NCBI GenBank assembly: GCA_951812925.1
Contig: OX638372.1
Location: forward strand, 49,813,722 to 49,877,721
DNA from: Calliopum simillimum
Taxonomy: Eukaryota; Arthropoda; Insecta; Diptera; Lauxaniidae
Direction: 5' to 3'
DNA length: 64,000 nt
The translations under genes and the position numbers were made by a program. The notes beneath the pieces were generated by a model. That model was not told where the DNA came from. It saw only the letters and a program-made list of their open reading frames with translations, and searched no databases. Shown here in pieces: positions 1-10,199 of the stretch. Each line of letters opens with the position of its first letter. Positions within the stretch are counted from its first letter, which is position 1.

Positions 1-91
1 TAGAAATGGAGTACGACTTTAAATTATACACCATTAGAAAGGTATTTGTATATATATGTGCACAATGTTAAAATTTTAATATTTTGCCTAT
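1..91. repeat. Dispersed repeat fragment, partner of 62373-62459
   Basis: This stretch reads almost identically to 62373-62459, sharing the block ACCATTAGAAAGGTATTTGT followed by ATGTGCACAA and TTTTAATATTTTG. The copies lie in the same orientation about 62 kb apart. This one is cut by the window edge, so its full extent is unknown. No coding potential is visible. It is a dispersed repeat of unknown class. Confidence 0.7.
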
Positions 92-260
92 AAACCAGGT
101 AATAAAATTTCATGGAATCATTGAATTAAGTAGGCTGTGAATATGGTCATTTACAAACTTATTTGAGTTTCTTCGAAACTGTGTTAATAGGAACCTCTTT
201 AATTGAGACAAAAACTTTGATCACTTGGAGGTACCAGCTATACAGGTTGGAAAATTTTTT
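92..260. repeat. Dispersed repeat, partner of 14570-14745
   Basis: The block from TTTCATGGAAT through GTAGGCTGTGAAT, TCATTTACAAACTTATTTGA and AACCTCTTTAATTGAGA is repeated at 14588-14735 in the same orientation. The second copy forms the right end of an element with a pogo-like terminus (CAGTGAAACCTAG). This copy is therefore probably the right part of a related MITE whose left part lies outside the window or is lost. Confidence 0.65.
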
Positions 261-988
261 TTTTTTTGATTTTTGTCTCAGAAGTTTTTTAAAACATTTA
301 TCTTTACATTACAAAAGTTAGTCTGCCTTAAACTTAAATATTAAAAATATAACTTTTCAAAAACTAAATTTCAACGTCAAGTTTATACAAAAACTACAAT
401 AAGTAGAGAAAAATATCATAATTAAGATAATGAATTATAATATTGTTACAGTGGCATGCTTACGTTCTCAATGGAATTAAATGCCAGAATTCTAGCAACA
501 ATAACAACAAGTGGTGCACACCTTCGCTTTTGATGTTTTTGTTGTTTTAAGAGTATTATGTATTTTGTTCGTAGTATTTCACCCACTTAAGTTTGATGGG
601 AACAGTAGCACTCGAGTGTTGATAACAATGTTTATATTTCAGCTTCGTCTTTGAATAATAATTAATTTAGTAACTCCTGCCCCCTTCACAACCTCATCCA
701 ATACTTTTGTTGCCAACAATGATTGTTAGTGTTGCTGTTGATTTTGTTATTTTTGCTACTGTTGTTGACGTTATCTTGATTAAGAAATTGAAATTTTCCA
801 ATTTCGAGTATTTTCCAGAAATTTTTTTTTTTTCGCTTTTCCCTTTGTTGTTTTTGAGCAGCATGTTTGTTCAATGTGGAAGAGAAGATAACTAATTACG
901 AAAAAATTCATTTTTGAAATAGAACTAAAGAGTTTTTCATTTAATATTTTAAATGAAATAGAAATGTTTATTTCTAATGTTAGTTATA
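261..988. other. AT-rich non-coding stretch
   Basis: I see no gene here. It holds A/T homopolymers and a TTG-rich low-complexity stretch (about 700-770). The 62-residue open frames on both strands run across this low-complexity sequence and carry no recognisable domain. Confidence 0.6.
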
Positions 989-990
989 TA

Positions 991-1018
991 CAGGGTGGCT
1001 GATTCGAAGTGTTACCAA
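991..1018. repeat. Left terminal inverted repeat of the maT element
   Basis: The first 18 bases are identical to the reverse complement of the right end. After one G/C difference the next 9 bases also match. It directly follows TA at 989-990. Confidence 0.92.
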
Positions 1019-1106
1019 TGCAAAAGATAATATATTTTTAGTTTCCATGCACAGATTTTATTGATCAAACGCTATAATTGTTGGCAAATGTTCAAATTTT
1101 AAGAAT

Positions 1107-2144
1107 CTACTTGAGATTTTCGATATGGCCATCTTTGGCTTTAACTATGGCCCGTAGACGGTCGAAGAACGAGTCGCATGCTGCACTAATTTGATTTTGT
1201 GGAAGTTTGCGCCATTCTCGTTGAAGGGCCACTCTTAGCGCATCAACGCTCTGGTATTTTTTAGTCAAGACCTTCTTGTCCAACATGCCCCAGATTGAGA
1301 AATCCAGCGGATTCGCATCAGGTGAATTTGAGAGCCATTGTTGAGCAGAAATGAAGCTAGGAACGTTTTTTTCTCACCATTCTTGATTCACACGAGCTTT
1401 GTGTGACGGTGCCGAGTCTTGTTGGAATGTCCATGGCTTGCGACCGAAATGTTTGCGTGCCCACGGTAGTAAAGCACCCTCCAACACTGACTCACGATAC
1501 ACCTGGGCGTTTACTTTGACGCCAGCGGCCAAAAAAACGAGTGGTGAGCGCCCATCAGCAGTCACTGCAGCCCAAACCATCACATGCGGTGGTGCCTGCG
1601 TCCTGGTGGCCAAACGAACATTCAAATTTTCGTAAGACCTCTCTGTCAAGTAAACCCGATCATTTTGTTTGTTTACATATTGCTGGATACAGTAATTTTT
1701 CTCATCAGAGAAGACAATTTGTGACAGATTTCCGGCGGCGTGCAAGCGCAACAACTCCTTGGCTCTATCGAGCCTAACTTTTTTTTGAGCAGGAGTGAGA
1801 TCATGCGCCTTTTGCAACTTGAGGGCCCTTAGTCCGAGCTTATTTGACAATATGTGTTGCATTCGTTCACGCGATATTTTCAGCTCGGCAGCCATTTGTC
1901 TGCCACTGCGTCTCGGATTTCGCTCAATTCTGGCCTTCACCTTTCGAACCATTTCTGGTGATGTTGCAGTTATTTTCCGACCACCACCATGTCGTTTGGC
2001 AACGCTGCCGGTACCATTGTAACGTGTTATTGTCCGATACACAAACATTTTATTCACTTTTAAATGTTTCAGCTCACGAACAATTGCTGGTTGCGATTTT
2101 CCAGCCAAATAAAGAGCATTCACACTATTACGTTTGAATTCCAT
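1107..2144 (-). pseudogene. maT-type transposase, broken by one in-frame stop
   Basis: Read from the ATG at 2144 to TAG at 1107-1109 this is one frame of 345 codons, the usual size for a mariner-like transposase, interrupted once by TGA at 1374-1376 (codon 257). The N-terminus (about residues 1-110) looks like the paired helix-turn-helix DNA-binding region with a GRPR-like linker (GRKIT near residue 55). The catalytic triad is visible: D147 in FSDEKNY, D243 in QQDSAPSH and D281 in NPLDF. The 37 residues between the second and third D define the DD37D group. The stop lies between the last two catalytic residues, so the longest product would lack the third acid and should be inactive. The frame is otherwise undisturbed. 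In the family the enzyme cuts and pastes the element at TA sites. Confidence 0.92.
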
Positions 2145-2277
2145 TTCGAAAATTTTTTATTTTCAATAAATTGACGCGCAAATGCTTTTGGTTACTTGTT
2201 GACAATAAAATGAACTAACATCATGCCAATTTTTAGACAGCTATCATGTTCCATCTGTCAGATAAGTCTATCTGAAG

Positions 2278-2305
2278 TTGGTAACAGTTCGAATCAGCCA
2301 CCCTG
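2278..2305. repeat. Right terminal inverted repeat of the maT element
   Basis: Reverse complement of the left end with one mismatch in 28 bp. TA follows at 2306-2307, completing the expected target-site duplication. Confidence 0.92.
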
Positions 2306-2307
2306 TA

Positions 2308-2620
2308 TTTAATACTAATATTTTTGTTTATTTTATGTCTCCTCAACAACATAGAACCACAAATTATTTCCAACCATAAGCTCCGGGGTTTATTAAGGTA
2401 GTCAAAAATCTATGTCTTGTGCTCTCCTGAGATGGTTTTTCGTTTTCCCTTGCGCTAATATTTAGAAGGCGTAACTTAAAATCAACAAATATTTAAGTAG
2501 GAAAACTTATCCCCACATATGTGAGGACATTAGAGTGCCCATATGCGTGAACTTTTGATTTTGTTTGCTCCACGTTCATTTTTCATATTTGTGTTTTTAT
2601 TTTGCATTATAGCTCTTAGA
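2308..2620. other. Non-coding stretch
   Basis: I recognise nothing here: no open frame of note, no repeat partner seen in the window. Confidence 0.5.
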
Positions 2621-2912
2621 TAGCACTATAATTAGTGCCAACGTTTGTAGCAGGCAAAGTTCTGGTTCCAAGATACACTCAAAAAAATAAACACAACGAA
2701 CGTGACAAAAATAGAAGTAGTTTTCGTGCCTATCCGAAAAAAGTCAGAACTAATCGAAACAAGTCAGAAATTTTTAGTGCGACTAGTTTTTAGAACCTTA
2801 TGCAATAATGTCACTTTACAGTGTATTTTGTTTGATTGAAATATCTTCTGTACTTTTCTTTATTTTGATCATAATCTTAATCAATACGTGGCAATATGAA
2901 TGTGATATTTTT
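2621..2912. repeat. Dispersed repeat S, copy 1
   Basis: Runs from TAGCACTATAATTAG to GAATGTGATATTTTT and aligns along its whole length with 7981-8272 in the same orientation. Both copies span 292 bases, so they differ by substitutions with no net length change. Shared landmarks are CGTGCCTAT, AAGTCAGAA (twice) and TTTTAGTGCGACT. There is no coding frame and I see no clear inverted ends. Class unknown. Confidence 0.8.
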
Positions 2913-3183
2913 TTATTATGTTTCAATTGAGTAATGATTTGCATATTAATATAGTCTAAGTTTATTTAGTAAGGTTGATTTAAGTAAAACTCAGTTTTGG
3001 GAGCGAAAGAAACTTACACGCTTTTCTGGTGGCAAACGTGAAATTTGCTTGACCAACAACTGTAACACTTTTATTATTTAAGTAAATATTTTTTCTACGC
3101 ATTATTCTTATGTTTTAATGATTTAATGTCTTTGGTGACCCTTATTGAAATTTTACGTAGAATATTTATGTTCAACACCTCAA

Positions 3184-3246
3184 CCCATTAGAACCAAGTC
3201 TTTTAAAAAAAGGTCTCAAAAAGGCTATAAAACAGGACATAATGGG
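3184..3246. mobile_element. Very short MITE-like element
   Basis: Sixty-three bases bounded by CCCATTA and TAATGGG, with TTAA on the right (3247-3250) and TCAA on the left (3180-3183). This pattern would fit a piggyBac-type TTAA target with one mutated base. It is so short that chance remains possible. Confidence 0.35.
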
Positions 3247-3456
3247 TTAATGTGTTCAAAGGAAATGTTCCTCGTATGATTTTATTATAACCTTGGAACA
3301 ATAATATTTAATTTTAGAATTTAACAGTAGTATGTAGTTTCACAAGCACGTTACTTTTGAGCTAAAAGTGACGAACGTGACCAACTTTAAATGGACTAAA
3401 ATTTAATTTTTTGCGACAGATTTTTTTTTTTTTGATTGTGTGTACTAATACGTTGA

Positions 3457-3662
3457 GTGCCATGTGTACCGCCGGCGGTACACACTTTACTTGTAGCGCT
3501 GTGCCACCATACAAATTCAATTTGTATGATAAAATGTCGACTTGTAATAACTGTTGAATATTGATCTATAGGGGTATATAATGAGTTTGTGGAAAGAGAT
3601 ATGTGCTTATAAGTGTTACTTGTCCTATAAAATGGCGTGACAGCCGGCGGTACTCGTGGCAC
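3457..3662. mobile_element. MITE-like element with GTGCCA..GTACCGCCGGC ends
   Basis: The left end GTGCCATGTGTACCGCCGGC and the reverse complement of the right end (GTGCCACGAGTACCGCCGGC) match at 18 of 20 positions, giving a unit of about 206 bp. The left end also contains a perfect 22-bp palindrome at 3463-3484 centred on CCGG. The ends are much richer in GC than their surroundings. I see no certain target duplication. The superfamily is unknown. Confidence 0.6.
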
Positions 3663-3898
3663 ATGAGTGAAACCAAATTATCTTAGTACCCTGTTCACCA
3701 CAGGTTTGTTGAAAATACTTGACCACAGTGCCACCATATAAATAAAATATACATCTGAGGTGAAGAAGCAATAAAAACAACCAAAAAGTTCGCAATATTT
3801 TGAAATAGGTGTAAAAATAATTATTATAATTATTATGGATTAAAATCTACCCTTTTGCCTGGAATGTTTCAACATAACACATTAGTCATTACTTTTTA

Positions 3899-4640
3899 TA
3901 CCCTACACCCAGGGAATATTCACTTTGTCCTCCCGTTTGTAACGCAGAGAAGGAGGCGTGGCAGATATGGAAAAGTATATATATTCTTGATCAGCGTCAC
4001 CTTCTGAGTCGATATAGCCATGTCCGTCTGTCTGGCTGGCTGGCTGGCTGTGTGTGGAAATACATTTTTTGGGAAAACTAAGCAAGATAATTCAATGAAA
4101 TTTGGTACACAGCCTCCGTCGTCAAAGTTAGCTCGGGGGATTGAAAATGAGCGAAATCGATCAACGGACGCGCCTACCGCCCATACAAAAAATATCTTCA
4201 AAATGCAAATTTTGGAGTATTTTTCACAACAATGCAACCAAAATACACATAAACACTACAAATTGTCAGCGCAAGCTCTGAACAAAAACTGGTCAAATTT
4301 CGACAAGAGGGCGTGGCACCTCTCATATAAGCAAAAGCTTCAAAACGCTGTACTGAAAGCATTTTTTGAGATAATCGAACTGGATTTGACTCAAACACTT
4401 AAAACTATAAATGCAAGCTTTAAGCAAAAACTGGATAAAATTGGACAAGGGGGAGTGGCTCCTTCCATATAAGCAAAAGCTTCAAAAAGCTATTCTGAAA
4501 ACATTTTTTCAGATAATCCAACCAAATTTCACTTAAATACTTAGAACTATAAATGCAAACTCTGAGAAAAACTGAGTATATTCGGAGGGCGTGGCACCTC
4601 CCATATTAGCAAAATTTTCAAAATACTGCTGTGTAGGGTA
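3899..4640 (+). mobile_element. TACCCTACAC repeat element, copy A
   Basis: A 742-bp unit bounded by TACCCTACAC (3899-3908) and its inverse GTGTAGGGTA (4631-4640). The first 200 bp carry a core shared with the copies near 4.9, 13.9 and 38.9 kb: TTTGTCC, CGCAGAGAAGGAGGCGTGGC, TATATATTCTTGATCAGCGT, GAGTCGATATAGCCATGTCC and a GTCTGTCTGGCTGGCTG tract. The second half (about 4232-4640) is three degenerate tandem units of about 130-145 bp, each with AACTGG..AAATT..GGGCGTGGCACCTC..ATATAAGCAAAA. The 150-residue open frame across it is accidental repeat sequence. I remember a similar core from drosophilid genomes; this is unverified. Confidence 0.75.
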
Positions 4641-4821
4641 TTTAATGTTTGGCCAGGCCAAAATTAACACCCTTACTAGTATTTATAACCTTTGATTAAA
4701 TGTAATTTTTACTTTTGTTAGTTTTTGTTCCAATAAAAATTTTTTTTTTGTTCCTCTTTTCTGTAACTTTTGTAATTCTTCTATAATAAAAGATATCGAA
4801 AAAATTTCAAAAAACTCTTTC

Positions 4822-5171
4822 AGTATAGTATTTTAAAACTTTTGCTTATATGGGAGGTGCCACACCCTCTTGTCCGAATTCGCCCAGTTTTTTTCAGAGC
4901 CTGCGCCTACAATTCGTAGTATTTATGTGTATTTCGGATGCATTTACGTGAAACGTGTCGACGGAGGCAGTATCCCAAGTTTCATTGAATTATCTCACTC
5001 AGTTTTCCCAGAAAATGTATTTCCACGCACACCCAGCCAGCCAGACAGACGGACATGGCTTTATCAACTCAGAAGGTGACGCTGATCAAGAATATATATA
5101 TTTTTCTATTTATATTTGCAACGCCTCCTTCTCTGCGTTATAAACAGAAGGACAAAGTGAATATACCCAGA
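4822..5171 (-). mobile_element. TACCCTACAC repeat element, copy B, inverted and truncated
   Basis: The reverse complement carries the same landmarks as copy A: the GGGCGTGGC-like box, the GTCCGTCTGTCTGGCTGGCTG tract, GAGT..GATA..GCCATGTCC, the CTTGATCAGCGTCACC core and CGCAGAGAAGGAGGCGT. About half the tandem section is missing. It faces copy A across about 180 bp, so the two could form a long imperfect hairpin. Confidence 0.75.
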
Positions 5172-7129
5172 ATGCCCAAACAAAGATTATAATCATAGAA
5201 AGTTTTGGTTCAAAATCAAAATTTGTTGCTGTTTTGGTACGAAAATGAAATTTTTTAGAAAATTATCATAACTTTTTTTTCTTGAAACTGAGTTTTTTTT
5301 TAACTTTCGAAAGGGAAAATATTCGTTCCGAAAATCTTGTGCTAAAGGGAATTGAATGTAGATTAAAACAAACACTGACCTGAAGTGTTTGTTTTTATAA
5401 AATGCAGTATACTATAGTATTTGTTAGAATCAGGTTTTTTTTTTGACATTCATAAAGTGTATGTACTTCAGTTTCGAAATGAAGTCTGTGTACAGTGATG
5501 ATTTGAATCTTGCCTTTTTTGGATCAAATACTTCAGTGCAGTTCAAAGTGTGCTGATCAAATCAGGCATTCAGTGGCACATGAAATTTTATCGGACACAT
5601 AAGAATGGAATCCACCTATATCTTCTAAGGTGAGAAGAAAATGTGGACCACTAGCAATTTATTTCTACAATAAATTGCAATATACACGCTCAAAGAATAT
5701 CTGCGGTGTAAGTTGCACTATTTCATTACCATTACGAAAATGTTGCATACTTTTTTGGGTACTTATCAAATGAAATTAAATTTCATGGCAGCAACAAAAC
5801 CGCAGCATGTATGTTGCTCATAAGCAAAAATTTCAGCAAACAATTTAAGATACCAACTTCTTTGACTGACTGAAGCCTATTTGCGCCTTTTGCAATTTAA
5901 GTTAAATCATTACAATTTCATTTTTTTTTTTTTCCCATTTGCTGTCAATTTTTCAGTAGCTGCTGTTTCACACAGATTTTTTTCCCCATTTCATTTACCG
6001 GATTTTTTTTCATTTTTTTTGTATTAATAAATAACTTAATTTAATATTTTTCAGTCGCGCTGCCGCAAGTCAAAGTGGCTGCTTCTACTTCCTTTCGAGA
6101 AAAAATTCTATATAAAGTTTTTTCATTTTTCAACTGCTTTTGCATCCCAACGCCGCATAGTGGGCGCTCTACTTTGCTATGTGCGCTATGCAAATTCATA
6201 AAGTTATCTACGCTGTTGCTGAAGGCTATTTGCATTCAGTTGAAATGATTAAAAATTATTTAAGTTTCGAAATGAAATAAAAAAAAAAAAACGAAGAAGA
6301 AAAAATATAAATTAAAAGGCATAAGGCAATAAAAACAGTAAACACACTACAAAAAACACTTTCACACGCACACACACATACGTATGGTTTTAGTATATGC
6401 TGGCAGCTGTACAGAAGTGCAGATATATACCAAAGTTGTGGATGCAGTTAGAGCAACAACAGCAGCAACAACAAAAATAACACAAACATCCAACAGCGCA
6501 CCAACAAACCAAACCAAGCAAACAAAATTGCGTTGCTTATTTTTTAATTAAAAATTATGAAGAATGGCAGGGGGAGGAGGGCACAACAGCAACAGCAGCA
6601 GTAGCAATTGCAAGGCAGAAAAAAATTAAAGAAAATTCCGTAGAATTGAAATCAACAGCCAAAGTGTCGCTGTAGGCGTTTGAAACAAATATTGAAACAT
6701 AACGAAACTTTTTAATTTTTATAAAATTGAATGTTAAAAAATGTTTAGATTTGGTTGAGCGCGAAATATTTCGAAAACTCATAGGGACAAATCGATATAC
6801 AACTTCATTGTCAATTAATTTTGAAGAGTAGCAACAGTGGACTATTTAAAGTTACCATGGATATTAGGCTGATTCAAAAAAAAAACTTTTGTAATTTCCA
6901 CGCTTACGCCCAAAAATCTGAAAAAGAGTGCCGAAAAAGTGAGCTGAGATTTTTCTCAATTTTTTTTGAAGATCATTAAGAGATGGCGCAACATCGATTT
7001 ATGGAAAATCTCGGCTTCATGCGGTTTTTAATTTATAACGATCTCACAAAACGCACGGAATGAGCCGTAAGATATATCAAATTTTTTGTCTTGAATCAAG
7101 ATATATAAAAAAATAAAATTTGAATCCTC
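5172..7129. other. Non-coding stretch with microsatellites
   Basis: No gene recognised. It contains long T and A runs (for example around 5920-5940 and 6280-6290), CA-rich sequence near 6364-6385, and CAACAG/AGCAGC low complexity at 6450-6480 and 6580-6605. Open frames here are short and without known domains. Confidence 0.55.
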
Positions 7130-7840
7130 AATATCTTTTTTTGCTAAAAACCCCTTAAAAACGTTTTCTCGAAATTTCACCCCAATCTAAAACTCAAAAT
7201 TTGCATTTTGGATAAAACTTCTTGCTCCATAAAATCACACAAGCAACATTCTATAGGATGTAATCAATAAGGTTAAAAAGTTTCTGGGATAAATTAGAGA
7301 AGGTTCAGACTAACACAAAATTGCACCTGAGGGGGTCTTAAATGTACCTCTGACGAGTTATAGGGAAAAAATGATTTTCTGACTTGTCTAACAAAAAAAT
7401 TTTCTTTCGTCACCCTAACTTTTTATAGGAAACTTTTACCTAATGCATGAGCTTGCTAAGAATGTATTCGGTTTATAAAGCCTTTAAAATTCCGCAAAGT
7501 CCTGAATCTTTAAAGTTTATATTTTTAATTTTTTTTTGTTCTTACTTTTCGATTTTAGCGGCAATTTTAGTAAGAGAAAGGTCCTATTTACACAGCATTT
7601 TATAATTTTTGCTTTAATTGCCGTTAAATTTCTTTTCATTTGATAGTACTTTTGTTACACCAAATTTTTAATTTGAGGTCAGAAAAAATTGTTTTATGTA
7701 ACAACACACTGCATTGCATAAGACGCACGAGCTGCCCATTATCTACTGGAGCCTTTAAACGGATTGTTCTTGAAAAGAATATTTTTCTGACCTCAAATCG
7801 AAAAATTGGTACGACAAATGTACCACCAAATTAATGGAAA
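7130..7840. repeat. Repeat family R, copy 1
   Basis: Sections recur at 8820-9150, 9235-9660 (mostly inverted) and 27000-27500. Shared landmarks are GGCGGCCATTT/GCGGCAATTTTAGTA, AAAGGTCCTA, TTTGAGGTCAGAAAAA, GCAATTTTT with TAGTCTAGGCCTCC, and TTCTCGAAATTTCACCCC. At 7630-7690 and 7770-7840 the block TTTGAGGTCAGAAAAA and its flanks appear in opposite orientations, so this copy ends in an inverted repeat. There is no coding frame. The class is unknown; a non-autonomous DNA element with internal rearrangement is possible. Confidence 0.6.
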
Positions 7841-7980
7841 TTTAAGGAAAATTCAAGAAAATAATATGGGCATGTCCCAGGTGACGAACATGACCATCGT
7901 CGAACACACTTAAAGTGCAAGAAAAGTGGAAGTAAAACATATTATTATTTTGGTTTTTACTAAACATTTTATTTCGTAGG

Positions 7981-8272
7981 TAGCACTATAATTAGCGCCA
8001 ACTTCAATAGCAGGCAAAGCCCTGATTCCAAATTACACGCAAAAAAAGACACAAAACGAATGTGACAAAAATAGAAGAAGTGTTCGTGCCTATTCAAAGA
8101 AAGTCAGAATTCAGCGAAATAAGTCAGAATTTTTTAGTGCGACTGATTTTAGAATCTTATGCAATACTGTTATTTTACAATGTATTTTTTTTATTCAAAT
8201 ATCTTCTGTTCTTTTCTCTGTTTGGATCATTATCTGAATCGATACGTGACAATATGAACGTGACATTTTTTC
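7981..8272. repeat. Dispersed repeat S, copy 2
   Basis: Aligns end to end with 2621-2912 (292 bases each). The open frame at 8062-8289 (75 residues) runs through it but is not kept open in the partner copy, so it is not a gene. Confidence 0.8.
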
Positions 8273-8329
8273 CACCACACAAATTTTAAATTTAAAATCT
8301 TTCAAAAAACCAATATTTCCCAGTGATTT

Positions 8330-8690
8330 TGGATTACCTTATCTAGTTAAGTCTAGGTGACATCAGCAATTTTTCCAAAGAATGTCACTTGTCCCTATCC
8401 ATTTTACATGTGTACCAAATCTCAAAAATTATGATTTTTTATTTAGGGGCGTGACATCGCCCATTTTCCCAGGGAACATTATTTGTCCTAGTGCTTTGTA
8501 TACATTTCTCATTCATGTGCAATAAATATTTTCGGAGATATGATGAAATGATTTTTGTGGGGGGTGATACCGCCATTTTCCTAGTATATATTATTTGTCT
8601 TAGTGCTTTTTACATAAGTACCAAATCTCATCCATGTACTCTAAATAGTTTCAGAGATATAATGATTTAAATTTTTGGCTCACGGTGGGC
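8330..8690. repeat. GGGCGTGG-box tandem repeat, three degenerate units
   Basis: About 120-bp units recur, each with a box like GGGGCGTGACATCGCCCATTTT, then ATTATTTGTC(C/T)TAGTGCTTT, ACCAAATCTCA and a TTTCRGAGATATRATGA-like stretch. Related boxes appear near 14.8, 32.2-32.5, 43.8-44.0 and 57.3-57.8 kb. There is no coding content. Confidence 0.6.
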
Positions 8691-8819
8691 CTTTTGGCGG
8701 AAATGCCGATATAGAAGGGTATGTTTATATGACCTTTTCTATACTTAAATGGCTGCCAATGTCAAAAAGTAGGAAAAAAAACTAAGCATATCAATCAATC
8801 ATAAAATTTATTACACATT

Positions 8820-9150
8820 TTTTTTTTAAGGTTAAAACTGATTTGTTGACTTGCTTTATAAAAAACATTTTCTCGGATCACCTTAACGTTTAAGAGAAAA
8901 CAATTTTACTGGAAAGTTTTAGCTAATTGTATGAACTTTTCAAGAGTGTATGTATTTTATAGGGCTTAAAAGCAGTTGGCAAAGTTCTGGACCTTAAAAT
9001 TTGATTTTTAAAATTTTTTTTTCGACTTTTTGACTTTGGCGGCCATTTTAGTAAGAAAACGGATTGTTCTTGAAAAGTATTTTTTCTGACCTCAAATTAA
9101 AAATCTGATATGACAAATGTACTACCGAGTTAAAAGGAGAATTAACAAAA
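8820..9150. repeat. Repeat family R, copy 2
   Basis: Shares with copy 1 the run ACTTG..AAACATTTTCTC..TCACC, the GGCGGCCATTTTAGTA box, CGGATTGTTCTTGAAAAG and TTTTTCTGACCTCAAAT followed by ACAAATGTAC. No gene seen. Confidence 0.6.
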
Positions 9151-9234
9151 ATTAAAATATATAATTAATATATATAGGTATTGAAGGTGTATGTTAGTAG
9201 AAACTTTTGCTTATTAAAACAGCCGCCAAATATC

Positions 9235-9660
9235 AAAAAAAAAAGAAAAAAAATTGAATATACCTACTTTAACTATACAAAACTTTGCAAAATACTTTTA
9301 AACCCTACAAACTAAATACATTCTTCAAAAGCTTAAACAAATATTAAAAAATTTTTCATAAAAATGTTTTCTCTAAAACTTTAGGCTGGCACAAGAAATT
9401 TTTTTTTTAAATCAAGTCATAAAATTAGTTTTAACTCTATAACTCCTCAGGGGTGCATTGGAGACCACCCACCAGGTGCAATTTTTAGTTAGTCTAGGCC
9501 TCCTATATCGCCTCCCAGAATCTTTGTTACCATATCGATTAAGCCCTCTATAACAAACTAACCCATTATATCCATTTTTATAGGGTTTTTTGACCCCTTT
9601 CGCATAAACTGGGTTATTATGGGCTAAGACTTTCAATAGAAATATTCTATAAAACATTTT
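9235..9660. repeat. Repeat family R, copy 3, inverted
   Basis: Reads mostly as the inverse of copies 1 and 2 (AACTTTGCAAA..AAACCCTA..ACATTCTT..AAAACTTTAGG..TCAAGTCA). It then holds CTCCTCAGGGGTGCA with GCAATTTTTAG and TAGTCTAGGCCTCC, the last also found at 27185-27215. The overlapping open frame has no recognisable domain. Confidence 0.5.
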
Positions 9661-10110
9661 AGTAGGGGAGAGATATGTTTAAAACTTTAGAAAAGAATAT
9701 AAAAGTGATAAAAGCAATTTATATGAAGAAATTTTTTCATTTTATAACAATTTTACGCATTACTCTGTGTAGCTTTCGGAGAGTACGACCAATCAATGCC
9801 CTCGTTTGCAACTTGATCTTGTTTGCTATAGTCCTCTGGTTGCATTTTTGGTGTAGTTCAGAGTTTGAGACAGTGCGAGGAAATCAAACCATTAATATAT
9901 ACCTTCAAAAACTTATTGACGAATACTTTCAGTTTCTTCATTATTTGAAGTATGATAAATTTATATTGGACTAATTAAACAGTCATTTTTGCAATTTTTC
10001 AACCAAAGATGAAAACAAGTGATAACATTGAAATTGATAACATATGTTTCGGCGATTCCCACATACTTATTTATTTATTTTGATCAGATCAGTTTAAGTT
10101 AAATCTTGCC

Positions 10111-10190
10111 CGAAACCATACTCGAACCCGTGACTCCGGTTTTCTAATGAGAGAAAACGCGGTGCTTTAGCCATTAAGCTATTGGACACG
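10111..10190 (-). repeat. tRNA-like sequence, probable SINE head 1
   Basis: On the minus strand there is an A-box-like TAGCTTAATGGCTAA (10167-10181) followed by a B-box-like GGTTCGAGTAT (10118-10128), spaced as in a tRNA. The anticodon arm would need a loop of unusual size and the T-stem does not pair fully, so this is not a functional tRNA gene. A tRNA-derived SINE or a decayed tRNA pseudogene fits better. Compare 40955-41020 and 63920-63985. Confidence 0.5.
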
Positions 10191-10199
10191 AATAAACTT

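Larger units (their letters stand above)
991..2305 (-). mobile_element. Mariner-family DNA transposon, maT (DD37D) type, nearly complete
   Basis: A 1315-bp element bounded by inverted repeats that begin CAGGGTGGCTGATTCGAA at both ends; the match runs 28 bp with one mismatch (991-1018 against 2278-2305). TA dinucleotides at 989-990 and 2306-2307 fit the TA target duplication of the Tc1/mariner superfamily. One transposase frame on the minus strand fills it. Length, ends and catalytic spacing (D, D, 37 residues, D) match the maT group. The close match of the two ends and a frame broken only once point to a fairly recent insertion. It is inactive as it stands unless supplied with transposase from elsewhere. 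Confidence 0.93.

Noticed and set aside
4020..4472. The 150-residue plus-strand frame.
   Set aside because: It lies entirely inside repeat copy A, spans its tandem units and is not kept open in copies B-D.
9675..9974. A 99-residue frame with a hydrophobic stretch, resembling a membrane protein fragment.
   Set aside because: Hydrophobicity comes from T-rich DNA; no family motif is present and it borders repeat family R.
10111..10190. A functional tRNA gene on the minus strand.
   Set aside because: The T-stem does not pair and the anticodon arm has the wrong loop size, so only a tRNA-like or SINE label is justified.
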